A program made the position numbers and the translations under genes. A stretch of DNA of 64,000 bases. It comes from Sabellastarte sp. h YS-2021 (taxonomy: Eukaryota > Annelida > Polychaeta > Sabellida > Sabellidae). Positions 1-10,840 of the stretch are shown one piece after another. The notes beneath the pieces were generated by a model. The model was not told the origin of the DNA, made no database searches, and saw only the letters and a list, made by a program, of their open reading frames with translations. The stretch spans positions 141,114,033-141,178,032 of the forward strand of contig OZ024931.1 in assembly GCA_964017235.1 (NCBI GenBank). Direction: 5' to 3'. Position 1 is the stretch's first letter, and each line of letters opens with the position of its first letter.

Positions 1-170
1 AGGGGACCACATCGGGTAGCATCAACTGTTGGTCTAACTGGTCAAGATCATTATGCAGCTCGTTACATACTTCTACAGCTATAGATGGGGATCTCTTTCA
101 TTTGCAACACAGCTATAGCTGCTGCATCTGGATAGGGGACCTCATTGGGAAAGCAATATGTAGAACACAG
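1..170. other. Unassigned left edge
   Basis: No gene or recognisable domain is visible in this short stretch before the LINE fragment. Two similar short phrases (aggggacc followed by acatcggg or tcattggg) occur about 130 bases apart, which suggests repeat-derived DNA. Confidence 0.4.
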
Positions 171-748
171 AGCTTGACTACTGTAACTCTTTGCTTTATG
201 GGGTAAGCAAGTGCAATATAGCTAAACTACAGAGAGTCCAGAATGCTCTCTGCCGCATCATTTTCAGACTTGACAAAACGAGTCATATTACACCCTTTTT
301 GAAAAAACTCCACCGGCTTTCAATTCAACATTGTATCCTCTTTAAGTATAACCTTCTAGTATTCAAGGCTATCAATCTTTCACAGCCCCCGTATCTATCC
401 GCTTTAATAAAATCCAGCAGTCTCACTCGCGGCAAGAGGCTGTCTCCTCAAACCGCCCTAAAAAGCACATAGGCAGGCGTGGCTTTGCAGTAGCCACACC
501 AGCTGAATGGAACAAGCTGCCACAAACTGTCAGATCCCATCAAACAATAGATGGTTTCAAAAGCCAGCTAAAGACTCATTTGTTCAGGCTGGCATACCCC
601 CCACCTTAGTTATACCCTGGCGGGCGCCTTTTGGATGTTGACCCATGTCTGTCCCTGGACTGTTCCTTCTTGGACTTAAGCGCATTAGAGGATTTGTATC
701 AATTTTGCGCTCTATAAATCCTACTATTATTATTATGATTATTACTAT
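171..748 (+). mobile_element. CR1/L2-like LINE, 3' fragment
   Basis: This is the C-terminal end of a non-LTR reverse transcriptase followed by its 3' UTR. The reading begins with the typical LDYCNSLLYG segment, then KLQRVQNA and SHITPFLKKLHRL, the thumb-end motifs of CR1/L2/Rex-type elements. The frame breaks near 470; the C-terminus (PAEWNKLP, then FKSQLKTHLF) continues in another frame. The 3' end carries GCGCTCTATAAAT and an ATT-rich tail (about 721-747), the usual ending of this group. The copy is 5'-truncated and dead. On its right it abuts a Gypsy integrase fragment, so it probably inserted into that element. Confidence 0.85.
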
Positions 749-1320
749 CATGGGCCAGTTCAAGTATATCTTGCGCAGACTTTCTGGAACTACTAGCTTG
801 TAGATTTCAGGTTCAAATGGATCATCAGAGACGTGTCTGTAGAACAAAACTCCATCCTTCAGTATGAACTTTTCTTTGTTCAGCCAATACGCTTTGGTTT
901 CAGCACTGGGCAGCATCAAGAAATACTTAGTTGGTTCCGCTTCAGTCCTGAGAAACTCAAGTAGAAGTTCTAGCTTTGCATCGACTCTTTGAACTGAGAC
1001 AACTTTTTCAACTGTGTTTCTGGCAGGTAACCAATGCACCAGCTGCAACATCTGTGTGGCAACAGTAGGAGTCCTACATGATAAGGTAACCACATCATCC
1101 ACTTCTTTGTCAACCCTTAACCATTGACCACACTTGAGGATCTTTAGGTCAGTTCTGGCTTGGTAACAGTCACATGGTTCTAGTAGCTCTGGAATTCTGG
1201 ATACAGCATTGGCAAGGTACAGGCCAATCTAAAATCTTTTGGATACTCTCAGGATTTTGTTTGATGCCTTGTGCACTCACTGTCTTTCCAAGGAACTTAA
1301 CTTCCTTTTGAATTTTTTTC
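749..1320 (-). mobile_element. Gypsy-type LTR retrotransposon remnant (second element), RT and integrase pieces
   Basis: Two pol pieces of one Gypsy-like element are read on the minus strand. The segment at about 1205-1310 encodes the end of an RT fingers/palm region (EVKFLGKTVSAQG then NPESIQKILDWP). The segment at 749-1102 encodes the linker before the integrase (LNKEKFILKDGVLFYR, then VVPESLRKIYL). Everything that should lie between them (the rest of RT and RNase H) is missing, so the copy is internally deleted. Its left end is cut by the LINE tail and its right end joins the integrase of the next Gypsy element near 1320. It is a different lineage from that neighbour because the RT and integrase linkers do not match. 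Confidence 0.7.
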
Positions 1321-3362
1321 ACTGGCTTTCCTGATGCAGGCTTCGGTACCTACATGACTGCTGTGAAGTTTCTTCAGCATGTCTGCTCTCAGAGAGACAG
1401 GAACAATCATACACAAACCTTTGCACAAGATTCCATCTTGTATGGTGATTTCCTCACGAAAATTCCAGTATTCTTGTATCATTGCTGGAGTTTGTTCTTT
1501 GCTATCAGACCATTCCTTCATGACAGTGGCTTTCAAAAGCTGGAGAGCTGGATCATTTTCTGTGGATTTCTGTTTAACTGTTTCATGAAACACTAGTGTA
1601 TTCTGTATTACTAATGTTATCTAGTCCAAAACACATCAAATGATTTAGACTCTGCATCTGGGACTGAATTGGTTGGTATTGCATGACTCGGTAAATCGGC
1701 GATGGATTGAGTTGAACCTTTTATGTGTTTTACTTTCAGATTGTATCGTAATTGCAAGAACATTCTTTGAAGGCGAATAGGAGCAGCAAGTAGAGATTTC
1801 TTGAAGATTGCTTCTAGCAGCTTGTGATCAGTCTCTACTGTGACATCATCTCTGCCAAGAATATACGTGCTGAATTTCTTGGCAGCAAAGCAAATTGCCA
1901 GCATTTCTTTTTCTATAACTGCATATCTTTGTTGTGCAGGTGACAACGTGGTTGATTCAAAAGCAATTGGTTTTCCATCTTGTAGAATGGTGCATCCAAG
2001 ACACTTTTCAGAACTGTCACACTGTATCGTAACAGGCTTATTTGCATCAGAGTATGTCAACACCGATTCCATCGTCACAAGCTGTTTTGCTTTGATAAAT
2101 GCCTGTTCTTGCCGCAATTCCCAACAGAATTGATTGTTCTTCTCACATAGGCATCTCAGTGGTTGACACACTTCAGACAAATGAGGAAGGAATTTTGCAT
2201 CGACAAGGTAGTTGATGAAACCTAAAAACCGTTGGGTTTCTTTGACATTGGTTGGCCTTGGCATGTTGACAATGGCTGCTACTTTGCTTGGATCTGGCTT
2301 GACTCCATCTGCTGTTAGTTAATGTCCAATATATGGCACTTCGGTCTTACATAGCTGGACTTTCTTCCTGTTGAGCTTAAGATTCTTCTGGCGGCATCTG
2401 TCTAGCAGCTTAGTCAAGTTCTGATTATGATTTTGTATTGCCTCTTGCATTGTGTCTCCATAACCACACACTAGCAAGTCTTCTGCGACTATTGCAAGAC
2501 CTGGGACTCCTTGCAGTACTTCAGTTTGGCGGTGTTGGTATTCTTCACTTGCTCTTTTTGATTCCAAAAGGCATCCTGAGCCAGTGATACCTCTGAAATG
2601 GCATCCAGAAAGTAGTCAAGTAACTGCTTTCTTTGTCTAGTCGGCACTGGTTGTATCCATCTGCTGCATCTAAGACGGAGAATACCTTCGCATTGTATAG
2701 CTTTGGAAGGATTTCTTCTATTGTAGCCATCAGATAATGAGACCTCTTGAGTGCTTTGTTTAAGTCAGACGGTGACAGGCATATGCGTAATTTTGCGCCT
2801 TTCTTTACCACAACCATGGATGAGATCCAATCGATTGGTTCTGTCACAGGTGCTATGATGCCTCGCTTTTCCATTTCATCTAGCTTTGCTTGGACTTCTT
2901 TTTTCAGTGCTACAGGCATTTTTCTTGGAGTATGCTGGACTGGAGCTACTTCAGGATTTGTTTACAGATGCACATAACCTGGAAGTGTACCGAGTCCGTG
3001 AAAGACATCACTGTATTTATCCAAGATTCCTTCAGCTGAATTGTAGTGATATTATTGATGGATTCTGGCATGTTCACTGATATCAACTGCATTATCTGGC
3101 AGGCATTTGCAGATAGGAGTGGTTTTCTCGCTACTTTTGTGGGGACCACTTCAAACCTTAGCTTGTATGGTTTGCCATTGTGTACTGTATGTAATGTACA
3201 CACTCCTAGTGGACGCATGTACGATCCATCATACAGGTTTAAGCAGGTCTGGGTTTCTCTTATAACTGCATTTCTGCTGATCTTGTTCAGGTAATCTATC
3301 GCTATAACATTGCATGTGGTGCCTGTATCCAAGAGACGGAACCCCTCTTTTGTCCTTCTCAC
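1297..3362 (-). pseudogene. Gypsy-type pol (protease, RT, RNase H, integrase N-terminus), broken
   Basis: Minus-strand pol of a Ty3/Gypsy-type element. Domains in transcription order: aspartic protease (3362-2946, active site LLDTGTT), reverse transcriptase (2919-2319, with SVLDAADGYNQ and RMPFGI), RNase H (2264-1617, with ETDHKLLEAI) and the zinc-binding integrase N-terminus (1593-1297, LHSSHVGTEACIRKA). The frame shifts between 2567 and 2545, a TAA stop lies at 2319, and integrase is cut off near 1320 where another Gypsy remnant starts. The RT active-site box reads VAED where most relatives have an A-D-D form, so a catalytic aspartate position carries glutamate. The gag of the same element is probably at 5184-6100, split off by the inserted element at 3412-5233. 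Confidence 0.85.
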
Positions 3363-3411
3363 CGGATAGTGCTAGCTGGACACTTAGTTGTTTCTTTGTC
3401 ATCTTCACATT

Positions 3412-5233
3412 ATTGTATCCACCGGATGCTATCCGGTGGATACTATGGATTTGACTTCGTTACGCCTACGCCGCCGCCGCCACAGTGTGTAGAGAGATTT
3501 CACCGTTACCGCTCTAACGAAAAAAATATTATAGCTAGCCTTCTCAAATTTGCAGGATATATTCATAGCCATAAAATCTTGCCTGGGAATATTTTTGGCC
3601 TCATTTTGAAAAAACAAGATGGCCACCACAGGCGTTTTTCGACTTTAAACAAGGACTTTTGGTGGCCCTCTAGAGCAAAGGGTATTATAAGTAGAGATCT
3701 CAAATTCGCAGGATATGTTCCTCATTATAAACTCTTGACTGGGAACATTTCTTGCCTCATTTTGAAAAACAAGATGGCCGTCACAGGCATTTCTTTGCAG
3801 TCATGAAAAGTGCTTATATCTCCCTTATTATTGGTCCTAGAGGTTTGGGATGGTAAACCAACCTATAGGAAATCATGGGCTGGGAATCTTTTGGTGTGGT
3901 CAGATTTGACCTTGGACCCCTCCTTCAAGGTCAAACGAGGATAGCCAAACTTAAAAGTGCTTATAACTCGCTTATTATTGGTCCTAGAGGTTTGGGATGG
4001 TAAACCAACCTATTGGAAATCATGGGCCGGGAATCTTTTGGTGTGGTCGGATTTGACCTTGGACCCCTCCTTCAAGGTCAAACGAGGATAGCCAAACATA
4101 AAAGTGCTTATAACTCGCTTATTATTGGTCCTACAGGTTTGGGATGGTAAACCAACCTACAGGAAATCATGGGCCGGTAATCTTTTGATGTGGTCGGATT
4201 TGACCTTGGACCCCTCCTTCAAGGTCAAACGAGCATAGCCAAACTTAAAAGTGCTTATAACTCGCTTATTATTGGTCGTAGAGGTTTAGGATGGTGAACC
4301 AACCTATAGGAAATCATGGGCCGGGAATCTTTTGGTGTGGTGGGATTTGACCTTGGACCCCTCCTTCAAGGTCAAACGAGCATAGCCAAACTTAAAAGTG
4401 CTTATAACTCGCTTATTATTTGTCGTAGAGGTTTAGGATGGTAAACCAACCTATAGAAAATCATGGGCTGGTAATCTTTTGGTGTGGTTGGATTTGACCT
4501 TGGACCCCTCCTTCAAGGTCAAACGAGCATAGCCAAACTTAAAAGTGCTTATAACTCGCTTATTATTTGTCGTAGAGGTTTAGGATGGTAAACCAACCTA
4601 TAGGAAATCATGGGCCGGGAGTCTTTTGGTGTGGTCGGATTTGACCCTGGACCCCTCCTTCAAGGTCAAATGGGGATAGCCAAACTTAAAAGTGCTTATA
4701 ACCTGCTTATTATTGGTCCTAGAGGTTTGGGATGGTAAACCAACATATAGGAAATCATGGACTGGGAATCTATTGCTGTGGTCGAATTTGACCTTGGACC
4801 CCTCCTTCAAGGTAAAACGAGGATAGTACACAAAATCATGTGCTGGGAATGTATTGCTGTGGTCGGATTTGACCTTGGACCCTCCATCAAGGTCAAACAA
4901 GGATAGCCAAACTGAAAAGTGCTTACAACTCGCTTATTATTGGTCCTAGAGCTTTGGAATGGTAAACCAAAATCTAGGAAATCATGGGCTGGGAATCTTT
5001 TGGTGTGATCGGATTTGACCTTTGGCCCCTCTTTCAAGTTCAAATGAGGATTGCCAAAATTAGTGTTTATATTTTGCTTATTCGTATTCCTAGAGGTTTG
5101 CAGTGTCACACCAACCTATAGGAAATCATGGGCTAAGAATCTTTTGATATGGTCAGATTTCACCTTGGGCTTCTCCTTCAAGGTTAAGCGATGTTAGAAT
5201 GGCTTTGGTGAGTTTTCTTCTGGTGGATACAAT
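3412..5233. mobile_element. Hairpin-ended non-autonomous element with 147-bp satellite array, copy 1
   Basis: The ends are perfect 12-bp inverted repeats: ATTGTATCCACC at 3412-3423 and GGTGGATACAAT at 5222-5233. The left end also folds on itself: GTATCCACCGGAT (3415-3427) pairs with ATCCGGTGGATAC (3431-3443) across a 3-base loop. A GCC-rich stretch follows (about 3467-3483), then a two-copy repeat of about 160 bp containing a phrase with aacaagatggcc, then the 147-bp array. No protein is encoded; short open frames here are shadows. It sits between the gag and protease of a minus-strand Gypsy element. Architecture (terminal and subterminal inverted repeats, internal satellite) recalls Helentron-derived or pearl-type molluscan elements; that assignment is inference. 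Related copies lie at 54126 and 62403. Confidence 0.75.
3813..5190. repeat. 147-bp tandem satellite array
   Basis: Unit starts, anchored on the cttataactcgc phrase, fall at 3813, 3960, 4107, 4254, 4401, 4548 and 4695, giving six consecutive spacings of exactly 147 bp. They are followed by a shortened unit (next anchor 4922) and a diverged one (5066). Each unit carries TGACCTTGG and, about 10 bases further on, TTCAAGGTCA: an inverted pair of extended nuclear-receptor-type half-sites. The units stay similar to each other, so the array is young or homogenised. 147 bp is the length of nucleosome core DNA. Confidence 0.9.
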
Positions 5234-6100
5234 TTGCATCGGTTCTCCGATGCGATAGGTCTAGTTTAATGTGTGTTCTATCATGAATACTGTCACTGTG
5301 ACCTGACTCATTTTCACAGAAATTTGTAGGTTGCTTTCTACTTGTCCTAGACTGACACACACTAGCAAAATGATAAAGTTTATTACACTTGGAACATCTC
5401 TTTCCATAAGCACTACAGAACTTACTACCTCTTTTATGTGACTTTCCACAGTACTTACAGTCTCTGTACTCCGTTTTGTCAGCATGCTTCTGGTGCTTTG
5501 CTTTTGCTCGCTGGGAGGTTTTCACAAACTGATCACCTGGCACTGACTTTTCAATTTGCTTCAGCTGCATTTGTGAAAGTTCACTTACTCTTCATATGTT
5601 GATTGCTGCATCCAGGGTTAATTCCTTTTCTCTAAATATTCTGGCACGAGCTGAGTTGTCATTCGTTCCCAAGACTAATCTATCGCGAATAAAATCGTCA
5701 AGTAAGGCTTCAAACTTACAGGAGTTTGCAAGATGTCTTAGTCTTGTGACATACTGGTCAACTGTCTCATTGGTACCTTGGTTTGTGGTTCCAAACACAT
5801 ATCTTTCATAAACAACATTTGTTTTGGGAGTGAAGTATTTTTCTAAGACTCCAACAACAGAATCTGGATGCTTTTTCTCATCTTCTGACATGCTCAAAGT
5901 TTGTAATATTTTCAAGCATTCCTTACCCATAATGGATCTTAATGTTGCTATCCTGATAGTTTAATCCTTGTCTTTCAACTCAGTTGCTACTTCATAATCA
6001 ACCCACTGTTGCTTAAAGAACTGCCAATTGCTAGGCAAATCACCTTTAGTATCCATAAGAGCTGGAACTGGTAGACCAGATGTAGCCATCTTGTATTTAA
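5184..6100 (-). pseudogene. Gypsy-type gag (capsid and two zinc knuckles), broken
   Basis: Minus-strand gag. A capsid-like segment (5930-5592) contains VGVLEKYFTPKTNVVYERY and ETVDQYVTRLRHLA, typical of Gypsy gag. A nucleocapsid segment (5570-5184) has two zinc-knuckle-like clusters, starting at CKYCGKSHKRGSKFC and CSKCNKLYHFASVC. A stop and frame change near 5590 separate the two. The N-terminal part probably extends upstream towards 6100, where a start-like region follows the putative primer-binding site. The pol partner at 1297-3362 is displaced by the inverted-repeat element at 3412-5233. Confidence 0.75.
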
Positions 6101-6220
6101 GAATGATCAGTTTAAATGTGTGCTCAAAATCAAATGTTACTGACTTTTCTTTATTTGAAACTAGTAACAGTATCTTTATTATTTGTGTTATCCAATTTTA
6201 ACATGCACTGTATTATGAGT

Positions 6221-6235
6221 TTACTTCTGACACCA
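6221..6235 (-). other. Putative primer-binding site of Gypsy element
   Basis: The minus strand reads TGGTGTCAGAAGTAA immediately next to the inferred LTR end. Phrases of this type are common as tRNA primer-binding sites just inside the 5' LTR of Gypsy elements. The position, between a TG...CA-bounded segment and the gag, fits. The tRNA partner was not checked. Confidence 0.5.
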
Positions 6236-6414
6236 TGTTTGTGTATGTGAATATGGATTAAAACACAAAGCTTTTTAGAATTAAAGTATATTAATAAACA
6301 CATGCTGTATGCTTGACACACACACAAAGACTTTTTTTTTTGCTTTTGTTAGAGCACATGCACAGGTCATCACAGTGCATAACAAATATACCAGTACAGG
6401 ATATGGTAACCACA
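6236..6414 (-). repeat. Putative short 5' LTR of Gypsy element
   Basis: This 179-bp segment starts TGTTTGTG and ends AACCACA on the + strand, so on the minus strand it has the TG...CA ends of an LTR. It lies directly upstream of a primer-binding-site-like sequence and then gag. No matching 3' LTR is visible at the far end of the element, where pol is truncated, so the call rests on position and end dinucleotides only. Confidence 0.4.
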
Positions 6415-7640
6415 AACTGCTATTTCTTGAATTAACTACATCTAAAATCCATTCCAAGCAGTAATACAATGTTTGATGTCCGATAGACTGAATAAAGATT
6501 TGATAGTACTAGCATTTAGTCGTCTATAGTCTATTGCATAGGGAATTGTGTCATCTTTCTTTCTGATAAATACAGGAGGTGAAGCCCAATCTGAATTGGA
6601 CTCTTGTATTACGCCTGCGTCTAACAGTTTTTCAATGCAAGCTTCTTCCTGGTCCTTGAATTGCAAAAGAATTTGCTGTTTGATTGGTTTTGCATCTGTG
6701 GTGTTAATTTCATAATCACATTGTTCAAACCAGCCAATATCTAAGTCATGTTTGGCAAAAACATCTTCATACTCTGTTAAGACAGACTGAAACACATTTT
6801 TCTTATTTTCTGACAGATTGTGTTGAGACTTGTCATACAGAATTTGCAAGTGACTAGGTACTCCAGATTTATCTGAATCAGTTCGTATGGATATTTGCAT
6901 TGTTTTGGATTGATCTTTGCACATTTTTGATCAATTGAATTCACTTCTGGCATAACACAGAATTTATTTTGATTTGCTGATGCAAATGTTAGTACATTGT
7001 CACACAAAATAGTATCAACTTCAATAGCACTACCAATCATGATTTGGTTGCAGATTTATTCCAACATCTGTATCTTTAATAATTTGCACTACTGGCTTAC
7101 CAGAATTGAAAGTGCGACTTGGTATCAAAGTGGGGTTGTAAAGCCATTTCCTTGTTCAGACTGTAAGATTACTTCCACATTTTGTACTCTTCTTGGTGGA
7201 ATATGTAATTTTTGACTAAGACTTACTTTACTCATGCAGCTCTTCTTGTTGGCATCATTACTCATTTTAGAAAATGGAATAAAGCAGTCCAACACTATTA
7301 AACAACACTCACCCAAATCAATGATCACTTCATATTTCAGTAAGACGTCATGTCCCAATAACATGTTATCTGTTATTTTTGCTACATACATATCCTAAAA
7401 AAAGTTACTGAACTGATCATAATTATTATATCTGTGTTTAACTCAGCTAACATATAGTGTCTCCAGCAGATTTAATCCTAACTGTCTCTCTAGAGGTCAA
7501 GTTTTTATCAAGCAAATTGGAAGATACATCTGTATTGACTAATGTTATTTGTGCAGCTGTATTTATAATTTCTTCAATGACATCAGTTAACAAAACCTTA
7601 GCAATAACAAAATTATTTACATTTTTACAAGAAAGTTGAA
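6415..7640 (-). pseudogene. Gypsy-type protease and RT remnant (third element)
   Basis: Minus-strand fragments of another Gypsy element. The protease C-terminal part (about 7391-7125) contains DNMLLGHDVLLKYEVIIDLG. RT begins at 6924 and includes FKDQEEACIEKLLDAGVIQ, SDWASPPVFIRKKDD and AIDYRRLNAST, the start of a Gypsy RT. It stops near 6440, before the catalytic motif. The break coincides with the inferred LTR of the neighbouring Gypsy element, which fits that element having inserted into this RT in the same orientation. Protease-like residues continue to about 7640 with stops. Confidence 0.75.
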
Positions 7641-9731
7641 GCTCTTTTCATTGTTTGTCAGTTTGCGGGTAAGAATCTATTGCTGATTGGGAGATGTCCC
7701 AAACCCCGGACTTCCCCTTCTCCCATTTATTTTGGCACTGGAAAATGAGATAATTCTTTGGGTCACTTTTAGTGGGTAGTGATACTGAAACTCATTATCG
7801 CTACTCCTGTCTCTCCAATTCTTGTCCAAATCTGCTGGCAATACAGATCTATTTCGTTTTTGGAATCTCGGAGGAATAATTTTTGATACTTGAATGATTT
7901 CAATTACTATGTCCGTTTGATGATGACGTATTGAACTTAGTTCGTCTATTCTAGGGAGAATTATTTGGTGAACCATGAAACCTGTTTCTCCTTGAAAGGG
8001 AGAATGTGGCCAAGTTCACCACAGTTGAAACATTTTATATTACTGAGGGACATTCGAGGACAATATCCACTATAGTGACTGAAACCACTACAATTATAGC
8101 CTTGGTCATCTGTGATCAGGTGAAATCACACACATTCAACTGTTTACCTTCCCTACTGCCTGGGGAACTGATGGGTGTACCGTGTCAAAAGTCTCATCCA
8201 AGTCTGCTAATGTTTGTGTCAGGATCATTTTGCCTATCTGTTACTCTAGACAGTCTCCCTGGAATCAATGTTTTGTTGCTCAAAGCTAACTTCATTTTGT
8301 CAATTGTATCTTAAAGAGAAGTTGGCCTAAGTAGGGAAATCAGATAAGCTTTGTTTCTGTCACTACAACCCTTAAGAAATTGACCCACAACAAACCCCCT
8401 TTATGGGTAGAATCATGGGATAAACAAAATCTACTACTTTCAGAAGTCTGTCAGCAAATGTCTCAAGATCATTTGTCGGTTCTTGTTTCAGGTTTTGCAG
8501 TATGGACCTAGCTATGCCTGGTTACATAGGTTTGTCAAATTTTGAAGCAAACTTTGGTTTGAGTTCTGCATAGTTTTGTTTAGTCAGTTCAGGAATTTCC
8601 AATGCAATGCCCTTCGCTTTACCAGATTGGGCTAATAGAAACCTTCCCACCTGACCTTCTTCCGGCAACCAATATGTTGTACATCACAATTTAAACTGAT
8701 GGATAAAACCTTTCAAATCCAAAGTTGGTGTTTTTGGCAATGTTGTTATTAACAAATCTGTTCATGCCCAGCATACTTGCCATATCACCTAAGCCTTGAG
8801 TTATTGATTCACCTATCAAATTCATATTGTCAATTGACCTCACAACTTTTGTGTTTCTACTTGTTTTGATAAGCCATGAAATACCTTTACGATTTTTGTC
8901 AACCGGAACTTCCAATTGTGGAGGCGCCCTTGATAAGTTAACAGTTTGTGTCATACTAGGTGCAGGGCTTGGCCTGATACTTTGGTATTCTGTAGTATTA
9001 AGATCTAGAAATCAAGAATCTGGTTAAACAGTCTCAATACCTTTGAAGTATTTGGGCCTTACGTCAACTCCACTTCCTAAATATAGTCATTTCTTATCAT
9101 GACAATTACTTACTTGAGTGCCAGCCTCTTTGGAAAGTGACTTTTTCAGCTCTTTGCTGCTTTGAACGAGGCCCTCAGTAACATTTTGAAATTGTTTTAC
9201 AAGTGTTTTTTCAGTATCTTCTACTGATTTGATATTAATATCACTTTTTGAATCAATTTTTTTCAGCTACTTGACAATTGTCTTCTCTGATCTGAACATG
9301 GTTTAATTTGACCTCATACACACCTTTGCAGACAGCCTCTTGGACTCTATGCACTTTCTTAGTCAAAGTATCAGATAAACAATGACGGCTACGACTGAGA
9401 CCTTTAATGTCAGCTTCTGTTTCAACAACAACAGAAATGACTTACCAGCCCATGAGCAGAAAACCATTTTGTCTGTGTATTTCTTCATTTCTGTTTGTCA
9501 TTGCACTAATTGTGTTTGCAAAGTTTCAAAACAAGTTTTGATAGTCTGTACTTTTACATATTCTATTCTATTCTCTTTCTTTTCCTCAAAATGCCTTTCG
9601 ATTAACTCAATCTTTCTTAAATGTTCTTCCCCTTGTCTTGCAAGTCTGGGCATAACCCTATCAAATTTGATAATTGATTCCTCAATTTTTTGTTTATCAG
9701 CTTGGTGATGTATTGCAGACAAAAATACCAC
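7641..9731 (-). pseudogene. Gypsy-type gag-like remnant upstream of the third element's pol
   Basis: Several broken minus-strand frames (7976-7677, 8954-8691, 9731-9498) lie in the place where gag of the third Gypsy element belongs. The 9731-9498 frame is rich in E, K and R with heptad-like spacing, suggesting a coiled coil. The 8954-8691 frame is low in cysteine and resembles a gag matrix/capsid segment. No zinc knuckle is clear. I infer gag from position and composition, not from a diagnostic motif. Confidence 0.4.
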
Positions 9732-9905
9732 AGTATTTCAACGCAATGGATTTATTAACAGAAGAACTGTTATAAAATGTGCACACACAAGAACTGGCTA
9801 GGGAAACTACATGATCCGTTTATAATGAAAGTGACACAAAGTGGTTCACTGAAAAAATACATTTTCATAGCCGTAGATATACACCGTGTTTCCTCCCTTC
9901 TAGGT

Positions 9906-10284
9906 TTAAACAAGGAGAGAGCATACAACTAAATTATTGAAATAGTAGGAATACTGAAGAATTTTGATGTTTGAATGAAACTTTAAGAAGGTGTGTTGGA
10001 AGGTTCTATTCATAATTTCCCAAGAATGGGTCCAACGTAATCTTTGAATTTTGTTTGATGGCTGTGACAAAATGAAGTGGAGCTTATGGAGGATAAATTT
10101 TGGAGGTTGTTTTGCAGATACTGCATTCATTCACAACAGATTCAATGTCAGTGTCTAAGTGAGGTCGCCTAAAGAAACTACATGCCAGAACCTTCATGTT
10201 AACTATGAACTGTTTTCCTCCTTGCAGATTTTCATGAAGATCTTCGATATGTTGAATTGGATACGGCTCTGTGTTGATAATCAA
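9906..10284 (-). pseudogene. Gypsy integrase zinc-binding fragment (fourth element)
   Basis: The minus strand encodes an integrase N-terminal HHCC-type segment: IEDLHENLQGG, then RRPHLDTDIESVVNECSICKTTSK with a C-x2-C pair. The frame breaks near 10085 and residues such as PPKAPLHF and ITLDPFLG follow in another frame. No catalytic core is seen. Because it lies upstream of gag-like sequence on the same strand, it must belong to a separate Gypsy copy. Confidence 0.65.
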
Positions 10285-10825
10285 GTTTTTAGTTTTTAAT
10301 CAAGTTTATGGTTTTTAATAGAGTTTATGGTTTTTTTGAAAATCCCTACCAATTCTTTCTTACCTTAGAATACTCACTTTTCACAACACGTACTATAGGA
10401 GCAGCTATTTCATAGTGATGTGTCTTTTTGCTCCTTTCTTGATTTTCAAGGCGAATTGTACATTCGATTTTCAAGAACACCTAGCAAGTTTACCCCTAAA
10501 TCCGAATCTCATGGTGACATTGGGGTCATGAAGTTTATTTTCTTCTGTTTTGTGGATTTTTAAGTAAACATTACCTAAAGTGCTACACCCCATTCATGTA
10601 GTTTACAAGCCTTTGCCATTATACACATCCATTATACACTTAACTTTACTGTTTTTTTAGTTTTATTAATTTTTTATTTTTATTATTGTTATTTATGTAT
10701 ACATTTTTCTTGGTTGATAATTATTACACCATCAGTGTTTCTCTTACCAACTTTCCAGTATCCATAAATGATTGTTTCTGTTATTTGGTGTACACCACGT
10801 GCATTGACCAGGAGTATGTCAGCTT
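10285..10825. other. AT-rich stretch without a gene
   Basis: The region is rich in A and T with short runs such as repeats of agtttatggttttt near 10290-10330. I see no ORF with a recognisable motif and no repeat boundary. It ends at the target-site duplication of the LINE nest. Confidence 0.5.
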
Positions 10826-10840
10826 TCTAAGCCACTGTGT
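10826..10840. repeat. Left target-site duplication of outer LINE
   Basis: TCTAAGCCACTGTGT directly precedes the 5' end of the outer LINE copy and recurs exactly at 22453-22467 after its 3' tail. The first three bases could also be read as part of the tail repeat on the right side, so the duplication is 12-15 bp. Confidence 0.9.

Noticed and set aside
584-1102. A 172-residue minus-strand ORF with an isoleucine run
   Set aside because: It is chimeric: its C-terminal part is the LINE 3' tail (ATT repeats) read on the wrong strand, fused to a Gypsy integrase linker.
3369-3806. Coding frames inside the 147-bp-array elements (also at 54220 and 62515)
   Set aside because: They follow the repeat unit, contain no recognised motif and are repeated with the satellite; shadows of repeat structure.
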